From assembly GCF_037975245.1 (NCBI RefSeq), contig NC_092582.1:21538577-21602576 (forward strand): a stretch of 64,000 nt of DNA, in the 5' to 3' direction. Shown here piece after piece: positions 12,301-24,491 of this stretch; position 1 is the stretch's first letter; every line of letters begins with the position of its first letter. Origin of the DNA: Apostichopus japonicus. Taxonomy: Eukaryota > Echinodermata > Holothuroidea > Aspidochirotida > Stichopodidae. Made by a program: the position numbers and the translations under genes. Below the pieces are notes generated by a model, which saw only the letters and a program-made list of their open reading frames with translations, was not told the DNA's origin and did no database searches.

Positions 12301-15300
12301 GGGAATGAACTCTTCAACCTTCATATATGCGGATTGTCTTCAGTTGTATTCGTGAGCATTTGCAAGTACATTTAATTTGTATATGTATAGTATTTCATTC
12401 ATACATGTAGCCTGTTAGAAGTTAACAAAAACATAAGTTTAATTTAACACTAGAGCAGTCAAGTCAGATACAACAACAAATGTTCAGTTTTAATTGGTAC
12501 TGATAGAATATTCTTCAGTTACATAATAATTGCTCCAAAAAGCCATTGTGCATAATACATTGCATCAAAGGCACTTTGTTCTTTATTTTGCAGGCAACTG
12601 AAAAATTTGAGAGCAGGGATCACATTTTCCAAACTTTGGAGGACCATGGAGGAATATGTGACTGTCAGTCATCAAAGTAAGTTACAGTTAAAATTTGCAT
12701 CAAAACTACATTGGCAATGCGGTGGCAGTGAGGTGATTTGATTGATTTGGAAAGGGTGTCAAAAATGTTAGGTATTAAGTCCGCTGGATGTGTGATGTGT
12801 TTTGTGTGTCTGTATCATATCTACCTCACATCATGGTTCATGGAAGTAAGCTTGGTATTTTTTAATTTTGGTTTGTAATTGTATCATAAGGAAAGTAAAT
12901 TAATACAGAATAATCTCATAATGCAAGATGTCAGACACTTTGAAAATAATGACCTTGGATAGTGGAATGGTTTAGTGGTAGGGGTATAAAATAGTGATAA
13001 TGTGTTCATCTCTAAGTGTTAATACATTGGATTGGCTGTCTTTTCCAAATGAATTTTGTTTGTTGAAATGTTTGAGTGAACTAACTTCTTGCAATGAAAT
13101 GCATTGAACTGAAAACATTGTACGTTACCTGGTCATCATACTATTACTCTTGCTTTTTGGTTCTATAAAGAGTAGTCTAATTGGCTGTAAACTTTTATGA
13201 GTTAAAGTTAAAACCATTGCTTACTTTAATCCGTGGTTGACAAAGTTACAAGTTACATAATAAAGTTACATGACAAGACAAAGTTACATGACAAAGTAAC
13301 AAAGTTTCATATGTAGAACACTCCCTGTGATGTGATAAGTAATTATGATATGAAATATTTACCTCCAGAATAATTTGCTCCTTTGAGACAAAAATGATGA
13401 CTGTGGTACCTGTTTGTATTTTTATTTTAGAGACACATTCATTTATGGAATCTCAGCTGAGACCAGAGGCCTGGACGAAGCAACTGCTCTGCTTGCGGAT
13501 GCGGTTTACACGCCTAAATTTACAGATGCAGAGGTATGCTGCTAATTTAATCCTCAGTGTTGAGTTGGTATTAATCAGACAAAATCTGTTGCAGAATATT
13601 GATAATTTGTTGTTTGTTCACTTGCTACTGAATTATGGCTAGAGCTTACAGAGCTCACAAGCTTATGTTACACTTGCTTGTAAACATGGTAACTCAAAAA
13701 GTTCATGATTGATTAATGTCATACTTGTTATGTGGATCCATCTTATTGACTACAAGCAACTGGTACAAGATACTGTTATTTTAATTACTCTGTTGGTGGA
13801 TAACAGAAAGTGAAATAACAAAGAATCTTCAATCACCCAAAGAGAGGATTCCTTACTGTATATCTGTGTGTTGGGATCATATTATGACAGAATAAGTTAA
13901 TACTATTTTGTGTTGAAAAATGTACACAAATGATACATCAACAGGTATTCATATTCACTGATCATTGCCAAGAAAAGCTTCTCACAAACAAAGTGTAACC
14001 TATCACTCAAGGCAGATGGTTGAAAATATTGAAAATTTATGCAATGAAGTTATAGGGTCTCAAATATGTATTTAATACAGCTAAATGATGACAGAGGTTT
14101 GTCAATCATTTGTTTTCATTCCAGAAGCTAATTTCCCAAGTGTTATCTTTCTTTACATGTTATAATACTTTGTGTCATTTGTGATCTGTTTATTGAAGGT
14201 AGAAGAAGCCAGGCAGAGCATCCAGTTTGAACTGGAGGATCTACAGCTTCGGCCGGACCCGGAACCTTTACTTACAGAAATGATTCATTCAGTAGGTATA
14301 ACTGTATATTAAAGTCTGAGATATAATGTTTCCATACCTCTGGTGTCTTTTTATATATATATATGCTTGCCAGAGTGAAAACACTTTTGCTTTAAAACTA
14401 GATTTGTTTGTTGTTGACCAATCAAGTTTTAATTCAAATAGAAAGAAAACCTAAAACAAAAGGAATGAAAAATTTCAAATTGTGCATAATTTGTATGTGA
14501 TTAATACATTCATGAAAGTGTCAAGGTGATGAGATGTTTGTCACCAAAGTTGTAAAGAATCATTAATATTTCTTTTCTAAAATTGTTCATTTGTTGAAAA
14601 CATCTGTGATTTTGTGGTTAGTTGAACATAAAATTGGTGGCCAGATGCAAAAAGCTGCTTTAAAGGACTACTGCAGGGACATAAGTTTGGTTTGTTGTAG
14701 ACATTTGAAAGCCATTGCTGTCACTCTGTTCTATCTATATCCCACTGATATGGTTTGATAAATGATAATGATATAGGCACACACAGATCAGAGTGACTTG
14801 CAGGCCTTGAGAAATATTTTTATAAGTACCCGCCACTTGGCGACCGTGACTAAAAATCTACTCGCCACATAAAGAAAATTTACTTGCCACTATATTTGCT
14901 GTTCAAGTCTCCATAGTACAGATCTACAACATCAATAGTATCAGTGAACAAAGGTTAGGCACTTAGGCAGATTCATGGTGCTATGTATTTGCACATTTCA
15001 AAAATTATGTTTCTGTGCACTGAAGTTTATACTATTTGCATCAAGAGTAAGTGATGAACAAAGTTAAACATGTCGCAGAATCATAATAAGCAGCTAGGCC
15101 TACTGTAGAGTCTAAAACAATTAATACAAAAACATCTGCAAGAATACCTACAAAGATAACTTGCATTGTGTTACATTAGGGCTCCTCTAGTACTAGGCAT
15201 AAACTATACAGAAGCTAGGGGTGCGCGAGTCCTAAGCCTATACAGTACCTCATTGCTACTGTACTCTGAACCGCTACCTGATTAGCGCGACTTTGTACAT

Positions 15301-18300
15301 TTTCCAAATTATTTATCTTGTCTTTAACTGCAGGTATGTGCGCCAAAAAATATCTCACTCTTACTTCATTACACTGCCTAAATTAAAGCGATATTTAACA
15401 CAATAAAAATCTAAGGTTGAAAGAGCATCTATCTTCCACTGGTGTTGTGTAAATCTTTGCAAAAAATCCAAGGCAGCGATAAAAGCAAACTTGTCTCAAA
15501 ACTCCTTAAGTTGTTGTATATTTTGCGAATTATGACTGATTGCATGTAGGAAATGCCTTAAGCAATAATTTAGGAGATGTTTGGCCACCTTAAGTGTATT
15601 GGTATTCTGACACGAAACACTTTTAACAATGGTTATTGATAGCAGTCTAACTGTGAATAACCAAACTGTCGTGATATCAACGGTTAATAAATTTTTTAAT
15701 TGGTTGAGAAACTAATATATGAACACAAAATATTTATGAATGCCTTTAAGACACATTACGTACTATGTAAGTTCAAACCATTCCCTCTAAAATAAATTAT
15801 TTTAGATTTTAAATGATGCCATTGCTGTATGTTTGTAAATGCTCCATGAAGTTTGTGAACAATCTACACACATGAAAACTTCCCGTACATAATGCACGTA
15901 CAGATAGCGAACCATTTTACACAGTAAATTCACATTGAGAATGGTAATTGATGAAAACCAGTTTGAACCTTAAACGGTCTTCAAGTTTACCAAGGTACTG
16001 CTTTCATGATTCTGTGAAACGATTGAGAGACTTGCTAATATTGGGGCTTGACTAGCCCACGTGTCATTCGCCAAAATGTCAAGCGTAGTGCATTTTCTAT
16101 TCGCCAAAGCTAACTCGAGTTGGCGACCGTATTTCACGAGGCCCGGTAACTTGACTACCTGGTCTAGCTCATAGAAGCATTACAAAAACTAATAGCATGG
16201 ACAAAATGGTGGCCATCGGTGATGTTGTTTGTATGAAGTTAAAATAACATTGCCTGAATGGTTTATTTGAATTTATGAAACAATGAATTAACTTACATTA
16301 AGGTTTAGGTTTGAACAAAAGTACCAACATCTTCCTTTTTTTGCTCAAGTTATCAGAAAGTTAGGAAACAAGGAGTAACATTTAGCATTGAGCTAAATCA
16401 GATGACATCATCTGCAGTTTAACCCCAATGGAACATTTCAGACATGTATCATATTATAATTGTCAATATCTGGAGAAGATTTATTAATATTACCCTTTTT
16501 TTGTGTTTCTGTATCTCAAGTCATCCTTTAATGAGCAATTTCTTCAATATTTTGAAGTATTTAGATAGTCAGGGTTGTCATAGCAACACACAGGTTCAAT
16601 CTTAAAATGCTAACATTTTTGTTTCATATTTTGATTGATTTCACAGGCAGCTTACAGTTCCAATACTTTAGGTTTCCCACGGGTGTGTCCATCTGATAAC
16701 ATAACCAGAATAGATAGAGCGCAACTCTACCACTTTATGTACAATCACTTCACACCATCTCGAACAGTGCTCGCAGGAGTCGGCATGCCTCACGAGAAAC
16801 TGATAGAATACGCCAAGAAATACTTTGAAGGAGTAACTCCCGTCTGGGATACACCAGAGACGCTAAAGATGGGCCGCAACTTTGATGGATCTATATCCCA
16901 GTATACTGGTGGCATTGAAACTGTAAGAATTAGTCAGTTTTAGTAGAATTAACTAGTTCGTTTGAATGTTCAAATAGCTACCCTTCTCATGAAATACAAC
17001 AATCAAAATCAATTTTGGGACCTAAGGTCTACTGCTAGCTCAAAGTCGAAGGTGAGTCTCAAAAACAGGACCTTTGAGATATATAAGCCATTGCTTTTAG
17101 CATCCAGCAAACTCTGCATTTGTTCTACATTCTCAGGTGGAACGAGACATGTCCAACGTGGCACCAGGAACACCCATCCCTGATCTTGCCCATGCTGTTT
17201 TGGCATTAGAAAGTTGTGGTCACCAACATCCTGATTTTATAGCATTTGCAGTCCTTAACATGCTCATGGGAGGTGGTGGTTCCTTCTCAGCTGGAGGACC
17301 AGGCAAAGGCATGTACACGAGACTGTATTTAAATGTCCTCAATCGCTTCCCTTGGATGTATAGCGCCACCGCCATTCATCATAGCTATGCTGACTCGGGA
17401 ATATTCTGCATCCATGCCAGTGCCGACCCAGGAATGGTAATTATCTAACGGTAGAATTCTTTCTTTCTTCCTTCATGCCTTCTCCTTCCTATCCCCAATC
17501 TAACCTTTACTTACTCTGACTTCCATTACACATGTGTGGGAGGATTTATTTGATGTTGCATTTCACTTCAAAATGATGAGAAAGAAAGTTCATCTATAAT
17601 GCATGTTTTTACTTTTGGACTCCAAGTTTTACCTTACAACTTTCAAAGCTACTTTTTAAATTAATGAATTCTAATGACCTGATAAAGTGAATACATATAT
17701 ATTGTAGAACTACTCAAAGCTTTTAACACCTCTTGCTATCAATAAATTTTATCACTGGATCAGGAGAATGCAGATCTGGCAATTGTTTTAAATTTCTAAA
17801 TCAGATTTATGATTCTTTGATTCGATTTTAATGTTTTTAAATAAAATGCTCTGTTTATCATGAATACTTAAGTATGCTAATTGTAAATGGTCTGTGGTAC
17901 ATACGGAAACACAGCATTCGTTAAATGAACAGAAATTCAAGTTTCCTGATCTTTTAATTAAAAAAAATAGAAGGAGAATGTAATTGCTTAAAGTAAGATT
18001 TTTTCTCCCTTAAATTGACTTTGTGATGGTTTTTTTTATCCTAGGTTTTGTTTTTAGCTATGTTTATTATTGTATATGTATAGCCAAATGTCTGTTGTGT
18101 TATTTGGTGCCTTAATTTAACGAACTGTTGATATAGTAATCTATGCTATTTGGATGCTTCTCTCTAAACCGTTCATATAACTCTGGTGTTGTTTTACACA
18201 TTTTCAGAAATAAGTCATCATATATGAATTGTGCACCCATCTTGCTTGCTTTCTCCTCTTTTTAGATGAGAGAGCTTGTTGAAGTCATCATTAGGGAATT

Positions 18301-19712
18301 TCAAAACATGGCCAAGAATATTGAACAGGTGTGTATTTACTAACATAGTATCAAAATGTGACAGAACAAATAAGAGAGGGAATTGCATGTACTAAGGGTA
18401 TCTATTCATGCTTGTCTTTGTAATGGAATTTTCTTAAGTACTGACCAGTGGTTGTCTAAATGCGTATGCTCCTAGCTTTTTTCCAGTACCTGCTCTGATG
18501 AGTTTCATTGGTTTGAGATCTGTCGTTGGATATGGTCTTGCTTTAATGATTAATTTCTATTTTGTAGATAAGAAAGAAATGTATAAGAAATAGATCAACA
18601 GAAGAAACAGTTAAGAGTTGATTGTAGGATTAAGCCATGCACAATGTACAGGCATAATCCACTTTCAAAGACAACATAATATTAGCTTTGATAATGTTAG
18701 GACAAGGTTAGAACATATTCCACAACATCAGGTATCGTTGTTAATACCTACATTAACTTTGAAATTTGACTACTCCATAGTGAACAAAAGAACTTTACAA
18801 AGATAAAAACAGACATACAACAGTAGTGACAACCTTCTTTTCCATTCTTTTATTAAATGAATGTTTCCTTATTTATTTATATATTTATTCTATCTGATTA
18901 GTCTGAGCTGAGCAGAGCCAAGAAGCAGCTTCAATCGATGTTAATGATGAATCTAGAGGCCAGACCTGTAGTCTTTGAAGATCTTGGAAGACAAGTTCTA
19001 GCGACAGGAGTCAGAAAAAACCCTGATGAGTTTGTCAGAATGATTGGTGAGAATTTGCATTTTAGTGGTTTGTAGACTTTATTGTTAAATGAAAGAAGGC
19101 TGGATATTAATCTTGGCTGGATTAAATGATTAACCATACTGCCACCACATGCCTCAAAATTGGAAGGAGTAAACTGTACTCTGACTTCTTTAATCAGTCT
19201 ATTCTTGGATATTTACTCATTTTTATCTCTTAGATCAGGAATTGCACGTCAAGTTTTTTCCCCTGTTTGTCCCTTATTCTTTGGTTTGGTTAGTGGACCT
19301 CGTATCTTTAGCTTGACAGATGTTTTGTTTGTATGGTCACCAATGTTGATCTTATGCAGCAGTTACACCTGTCATGCTTTAATACAGTTAAGGCTGGACC
19401 AGTGTAATTACGGTCACTTCCCTTTGTAGTCAGTTTTTCATTCTTCTGTTGTTTTTTATTTGCTATCAGTAACACACAACGTTATAGTTGATGAGGTCAT
19501 TGTCAGGAAGATACCCATGCTTTTATTTGTTCTCTGTAGAGCGTGTGACAGCAGAAGATGTGAGGAGAGCCGCGAGCAGTATGCTTTTGACTAACCCATC
19601 AGTAGCTGCCCTTGGGAACCTCGCAGCATTCCCTGACTACGGGGACATTCAGAAGGCATTTGCAAGCAAAGATGGTAGCCTTCCTAGGAAATTCTCTTTG
19701 TTCAGGAGGTAG
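9310..19712 (+). CDS. PMPCA: PMPCA, mitochondrial-processing peptidase alpha subunit (complete, 11 coding exons)
   Basis: MPP alpha pairs with MPP beta in the mitochondrial matrix to remove N-terminal presequences from imported precursors. Alpha mainly binds the substrate and beta holds the zinc. Coding exons: 9310-9365, 10304-10500, 11649-11728, 12594-12676, 13431-13533, 14199-14291, 16647-16922, 17137-17436, 18266-18328, 18902-19046, 19540-19712. They total 1569 nt (522 residues plus stop), close to human PMPCA at about 525, and every phase matches with GT/AG borders. The N-terminus (about residues 1-30) is basic and Ser/Arg-rich without acidic residues, as in a presequence. HFLEK at 103-107 replaces the catalytic HxxEH, as expected for alpha. 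The glycine-rich loop [15 protein letters not shown] is at 341-355. The C-terminus matches the family ([10 protein letters not shown]). I chose the ATG at 9310 because its exon splices in phase into exon 2. Identity is based on remembered family sequence, not a search. Confidence 0.96.
10304..10500 (+). CDS. PMPCA: PMPCA coding exon 2
   Basis: The acceptor is a T-rich tract ending in acag. It encodes the end of the presequence and the first strand of the fold ([20 protein letters not shown]). The open frame continues about 50 bases upstream into the intron, and that Met at 10251 is not the start. Confidence 0.93.
10989..11245 (+). mobile_element. tRNA-derived SINE, family A, copy 1
   Basis: The head reads like a tRNA, with a box-A-like 'tagcctagtggttaacgc' and box B 'ggttcgattcc'. 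The body ends 'gcgagttcctgcttgcggg' and is followed by a (CATA)n tail. The body matches the copies at 56061-56300 and 59430-59672, which establishes a family. It sits in PMPCA intron 2. It is not a functional tRNA gene, because no complete cloverleaf is seen. Confidence 0.85.
11649..11728 (+). CDS. PMPCA: PMPCA coding exon 3 (HFLEK motif)
   Basis: Encodes [20 protein letters not shown]. His and Glu of the M16 motif are kept, but the second His is Lys, which marks the non-catalytic alpha subunit. Confidence 0.95.
12594..12676 (+). CDS. PMPCA: PMPCA coding exon 4
   Basis: Encodes the [13 protein letters not shown] region that follows the pseudo-active site. It ends in phase 2 at donor gtaagt. 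Confidence 0.94.
13431..13533 (+). CDS. PMPCA: PMPCA coding exon 5
   Basis: Encodes [20 protein letters not shown] and the following helix. Donor gtatgc. Confidence 0.94.
14199..14291 (+). CDS. PMPCA: PMPCA coding exon 6
   Basis: Encodes [20 protein letters not shown], near-identical to the vertebrate segment. Donor gtaggt. Confidence 0.94.
14801..16145. mobile_element. hAT-like non-autonomous element in PMPCA intron 6
   Basis: The ends form imperfect terminal inverted repeats (TIRs): CAGGCCTTGAGAAATA on the left and CGGGCCTCGTGAAATA as the complement of the right end. They are flanked by near-identical 8-bp duplications GTGACTTG (14793-14800) and GTAACTTG (16146-16153). The length is 1345 bp with no transposase frame. 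The right-hand third contains the repeat also seen at 6373-6657. The 8-bp TSD and CAG-starting ends are typical of hAT transposons. Confidence 0.65.
15655..15932 (+). repeat. Internal repeat segment shared with 6373-6657
   Basis: This is the second copy of the dispersed repeat described at 6373-6657, here lying inside the hAT-like element of PMPCA intron 6. Confidence 0.6.
16647..16922 (+). CDS. PMPCA: PMPCA coding exon 7
   Basis: Ninety-two codons, from [10 protein letters not shown] through [14 protein letters not shown] to SQYTGGIET. The preceding intron carries the 1.35-kb hAT-like insertion at 14801-16145. Confidence 0.95.
17137..17436 (+). CDS. PMPCA: PMPCA coding exon 8 (glycine-rich loop)
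   Basis: One hundred codons, starting at [17 protein letters not shown] and containing the substrate-recognition loop [15 protein letters not shown] and the [13 protein letters not shown] segment. It ends in HASADPGM. Confidence 0.97.
18266..18328 (+). CDS. PMPCA: PMPCA coding exon 9
   Basis: Short 21-codon exon ([20 protein letters not shown]) between a T-rich acceptor and donor gtgtgt. Confidence 0.92.
18902..19046 (+). CDS. PMPCA: PMPCA coding exon 10
   Basis: Encodes [36 protein letters not shown] and the following helix. It ends in phase 1 at donor gtgaga. Confidence 0.95.
19540..19712 (+). CDS. PMPCA: PMPCA coding exon 11 and stop
   Basis: Completes the fold ([30 protein letters not shown]) and ends [10 protein letters not shown] followed by TAG at 19710-19712. 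Confidence 0.95.
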
Positions 19713-21230
19713 CAGTGATGGAAAGGAGGCAAGTGTAGGTTAATGCTCCAGAACTGTTGTCCACTGCTGGCTGTCATATTTAAACCAACTACATCATGGA
19801 ATCTAGAAAGAGAACAACAGTTGTTTACAGTAGATAATGGACTTCTCCGAGGGGAATACTTCTCCATTAAAACTGGGTATATTGGTGACCTAAAATTATG
19901 ATGCAATTTTATGATTTACTCAGAATAGTTGACGTTCAGAGAAATCATGCATTTCGGATTACTTCTTTGTATTAGATTTAGGGTTTGCACAACCGTGATA
20001 AGGTTAACTAACTATGTACAATGTATACATCCAAACTTTATCAGACATTATGTAACACATGGAATCTCCTCTGGTAATCTACATTTGTTGTTATGAACTC
20101 TGTTAATTGGAAATGTGTAGAGAAAAGTGGTCATGATCTTTTCTTTGAATTAAAGATAATTTTCTATACAACGTATGTTATATGTACACATTGTAAGTAA
20201 ATGTAAGTAAGTTTGATAATCCCTGATCTAAGGTTAGTTTATGTCTTATGGTTATAGCAGAACTTAGATTGCATCTCCTTGTGATGAGTAAATCCCTGAT
20301 CTAAGGTTAGTTTATGTCTTATGGTTATAGCAGAACTTAGATTGCATCTCCTTGTGATGAGTAAATCCCTGATCTAAGGTTAGTTTATGGCTTGTGGTTA
20401 TAGCAGAACTTAGATTGCATCTCCTTGTGATGAGTAAATCCCTGATCTAAGGTTAGTTTATGTCTTGTGGTTATAGCAGAACTTAGATTGCATCTCCTTG
20501 TGATGAGTAAATCCCTGATCTAAGGTTAGTTTATGGCTTGTGGTTATAGCAGAACTTAGATTGCATCTCCTTGTGATGAGTAAATCCCTGATCTAAGGTT
20601 AGTTTATGGCTTGTGGTTATAGCAGAACTTAGATTGCATCTCCTTGTGATGAGTAAAAACATTTGTTAGTTGACCCTCCTCTACAGGATGGACTTATGTT
20701 TGTCATTTTTCCACAATAGAACAGTCTGTTTTGTTTAAGAAGAACAAAATGTAACCAGAAAGGCAACACTAGGTGCTTTCCTCTCAAGAGCATCAGTGGT
20801 TTCTCAATTTTTTAGACAAACTTATTTATAACTCTTTTTTAAGGTGCTTCCTGAATGCTGTCGGCATCCATGTTATGTCACACAATTAGGATTGTAAACA
20901 TAGGACAAAACCCCAGTGAAAGAAGATGCCTGAGCATGTGTGACCATAATTGGATTGTCTAGCACATGTATAGGGCAATAATTGTCATAACTTACTGTAC
21001 CATGGACAACTTCAATGATTGCTTTGGTTCCCCAAACAAGAAATATAGTGTCTCGGACCAACAGACATCCTCTTAAGAATATAGTCTGAATAAAAAGGTA
21101 TCATCATTGATACCTACATAATAAGTGCAAGTATAGAGGATGCATTGGGTCTGCTTGTTTATTGTGTGCATCCTCTGTTGTAAAAGTCAAACATTGATGG
21201 AAGGATAATTTTATGTCATAATAAACAAAA
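19713..21230 (+). other. PMPCA 3' flank / probable 3' UTR
   Basis: After the stop there is no further coding signal. A canonical AATAAA at 21220-21225 is a candidate poly(A) signal, though an earlier ATTAAA near 20151 would give a shorter UTR. If the distal site is used, the 73-bp tandem array is transcribed. Confidence 0.35.
20221..20658. repeat. 73-bp tandem repeat, six copies
   Basis: The unit starts 'ccctgatctaaggttag' and recurs at 20221, 20294, 20367, 20440, 20513 and 20586, a constant 73-bp spacing. Copies differ at only a few positions (for example tgtcttatgg versus tggcttgtgg), so the amplification is recent. Confidence 0.95.
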
Positions 21231-22449
21231 TTAATAATTATTCTTCTGTTTTGAGTGTCACCTTTACTTAATAACATGCGTTCTTTCTATCTGCATGTCC
21301 TTTTTTTCTGCAAAATTTAACACCTTTGCAGTGAGATTTTAAACCCTATTGAACAGTTTTAGTTGTGGACATTTGCCGTTTAACGGTAATATATTGAACT
21401 TTAAATGAAAGTTCAAATTAGCCTCGAAAGGAACTTTATGGCGACACTTCCATTAAGGATTAGATCCTGCAATCGGTGTCGAGCAGTAATTTTATTTTCA
21501 ACCCCCCTCCCCCACCCCCTCACCTGGCTTACATAAGGCCCTGTACCAGACCCTGCTCAACTGGAAGTTGAGGCTTCTATAGTAGCAGACAAGGAATGAA
21601 CCATATCCTGTGTGATGTACCGAGCTGATACTAACGCCTACTACTATTGTGTTAATTACCAATCATGGAACTTAAATTCACAGCTGATCCTTGGTCAACT
21701 TTGAGCTGTGTTTACATATTTGGGTTCTAATCCTCCCTTGATCCTAGTCATGGTCTGATCTACGTATACGTTACAAATTCGACACTGAGCGTGTGGTTCA
21801 TCACCTATACTCTCGGGCTAATGTAAACAGGAATTAAGACTAGTATTGCCCTCAAATTACTGGGATGTAGACACAAGGTCACCATTGAACGTTGAGGCAT
21901 CTGTTTGATAATATGGTTATATTGGATAGATATTTGTTCTACATTCAACCCAGATCTCATACATTGCAATGTTTGTAAGATTACATTAGGTTGATAAATT
22001 AACACTTTGAGGGAGTTTGCATGTTCTTGATTATTCCTTATTTAGTGCAAGAATCATATTGTTTTTACTGTGGAGGTCAAAGGCTCTTTTAGACCAACAA
22101 TGGTCAAATCCTGAAGAGCATGTAAACACTAAAATTCTACACACAAAAAAGGTTCAAACATGGTAGGTAAATGTACATCCACTTCAGTTAATAATACATG
22201 ATCCTTTTGCTTTCTGTGGAGGTGAAAGTGAACACTTTGTAAACAATGTAAAAAGTAAAGCTTGAACAAAATTCTTACTTGGGATGTGGATGCACCTTCT
22301 GTGCACAGTTTATAAAATATATGAAATATGGCAATGAATGATTAAGCCTATTTGGTTTTCTGGTTTGTTAATTGCTAATGTCTAGCCATGAAGGATATGA
22401 CTGCATGTTCATGTCCCACTCCCCATTTCCCTCTCACCTTTCACCTCTA

Positions 22450-22830
22450 GTTTAGGTGGTTGGTACTTTATCATCTTAAACTGTACAGGTGGTTGGTATC
22501 ATATTGCATTGAACTAAGGGTGGTTAAAACCTTATTGTATTATGTTGTTGGGGTTGTTGGTACCTCATTGCAATAAACTATAAAGGGTGATTGATATACA
22601 TAAAACATTTAAGGTGGTTGGTACCTCATTACAATTACATGTAAGGTGGTTGGCATCTCAATGTATGTAACTGTTAGGGTGGTTGGTACTTCAGTGCATC
22701 CATTTGTAAGGTACCTCAGTTCATATTACTGTAAGGATGGTTGCATATAACTATGGCTGGTACTCCAGTGCAAATTACTGTAAGGTTGGTTTGTACCTCA
22801 GTGCATACACAGATGGTTGGCAATATACTG
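22450..22830. repeat. Degenerate short tandem repeat
   Basis: The phrase 'ggtggttggtacctca' recurs about every 40-55 bases with variable spacers ('ctgtaaggt', 'attgcaataaact'). It looks like an old, decayed minisatellite. No coding signal. Confidence 0.6.
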
Positions 22831-23059
22831 ATGGATAGAACTGACTACAAACTTGAATTTTTAAACAAAAGAGAGAGGGAGGAAGTCAGATAAGCAGAAG
22901 GGTTTGGGTCTTTCAAAGTTATTTTTTTGATGCTATGATTGGGCCAGATTGGACATTGGAAATTCTATTTCATCTTCAAATTTCTGCTTTTTCTTCCTTT
23001 TATGGTTTCGATGATAATCGTAACCTTTGCATTCATGTTGGCTTATGTGTGTGTGTTTG

Positions 23060-23790
23060 TGACGCCGAGCTTGTAAACACGATATCTGAAGAAGGGAAGG
23101 TCGGACCAATTCCGTATTTGTTGTGTAAAAGTACCACATTGAGTACAAGAAGCCTATAGTTTTTGTGGAGGTCAAAGGTCATTTGGGATCACCAGGGGTC
23201 AAATTGTGAAAACATTGTAAACACGATATCTCAAAAGGGAAGCTTGGGCAGACCTCATATTTGGTGTGTACAAACTACCACATTGAGTTGAAGAAACCTA
23301 TTGTTTTGACATAGGACAAAGGTCATTTGGGGTCAACAGCGGTCAAATTTTGAAAACCTTGTAAACATGATATCTCAACATTGGAAGCTTGGGCAGATCT
23401 CATACTTGGTATGAAGGTGTATAACATTGAGTAAAAGAAGCCTTTTGATTTTGGTGGAGACCAAAGGTCATTTGAAGTCAACAAACGCCAATCATTTATT
23501 TCTCCCCTCTTATCTGTCTCTCTACACTAACGCACCTTCCTACAAGTAATATCGCAAGGGAAGCTTGGACAGTAGCATATTTGGTATGTAATTGTACCAC
23601 TTTGAGTATAAGAAGCCTAATATGTGCAGAGGTCATAGTTGTTTGAGTTCACTAGGGGTCAAATTGTGAAAACTATGTTTAACACAATATTTCAACAAGG
23701 ACAGATGTCATATTTAGTATGTTGATGTATCACATTTAGTACAAGAAGCCTGTTGTTGAGGTCAATGGTCATTTCAAGACAGCCTATGTC
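23060..23790 (+). repeat. Degenerate ~145-bp tandem repeat with GGTCA motifs
   Basis: About five units carry 'gtaaacacgatatct', 'gggaagcttgggcag', 'accacattgagt' and 'ggtcatttggggtca'. Spacing between the first three is near 144 bp and is less regular afterwards. The same family occurs singly at 1056-1215, around 22060-22130, and reversed at 7010-7370. Several units contain two AGGTCA-like half sites. Confidence 0.7.
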
Positions 23791-24185
23791 ATTGTGAATT
23801 TATTGTTTGTTACATCACACTGCTTTTCACTGTATTACTAAGATCAAGTATGTTGTACACCCTCACTATACATTATGTCAGATTCATGAAAGAAAACTGC
23901 TCATGTTACATCATTGAAACCACAATGCAATTTTGCATTTTGGTTCAACTATGTCCTGAAAACCATGATATCGTTTATTGAAAATTTGGCTCTGTACCAA
24001 CACTTAAGGTTAGGGTACAAAATTCATATTTCTGGAAAATTTTATGACGTGTCAACCAACAGGTTGATTATTCCTCGGCATTTTGACTTCCTGTATTCAA
24101 ATTTCTACTATTTTTGGAAAGTCTTGACTCCCTTTATCTCAATTTTTTGACAGTGTAAAAAGATTTGAGGGATTAGATTGAAATT

Positions 24186-24491
24186 CAAGGGCGTAGGAAC
24201 CGGGGGGCTGGTGAAAAATATGGGGGGCGGAAGTATCATTCCGCCCCCTCGCTTTGCAAGCCAAAAAAACCCTTTTTCATTTCTCAATAAATGATAACAT
24301 CAGTAAGGAACTAACTGCCCTTAGTGCTCAGAACATTTTGGCAGAAAAAAATCTCATTGGAGCACCAAATTGCATCTGAGGCCACCTGGAAATGCAAAAA
24401 GACCCCCTCCCCTTAGACCCCTCCCCCAGGCCGGCCATCAGTCTTCAGCCCCCCCACCCCCCACTCAAAAGTACCTTCCTATACGCCACTG
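24186..24491. mobile_element. Short hAT-type element
   Basis: 306 bp with ends CAAGGGCGTAGGAAC and, as the complement of the right end, CAGTGGCGTATAGGAA. The flanking 8-bp duplications are TTGAAATT (24178-24185) and TTAAAATT (24492-24499). It is non-coding. Its interior shares 'caccaaattgcatctgagg' and 'ttagacccctccccc' with the outer element at 39051-40445, so the two are related. Confidence 0.7.

Noticed and set aside
20221..20658. CRISPR-like regular repeats
   Set aside because: The whole 73-bp unit repeats with no unique spacers, and the genome is eukaryotic. The same holds for 32600-33690 and 49105-49625.
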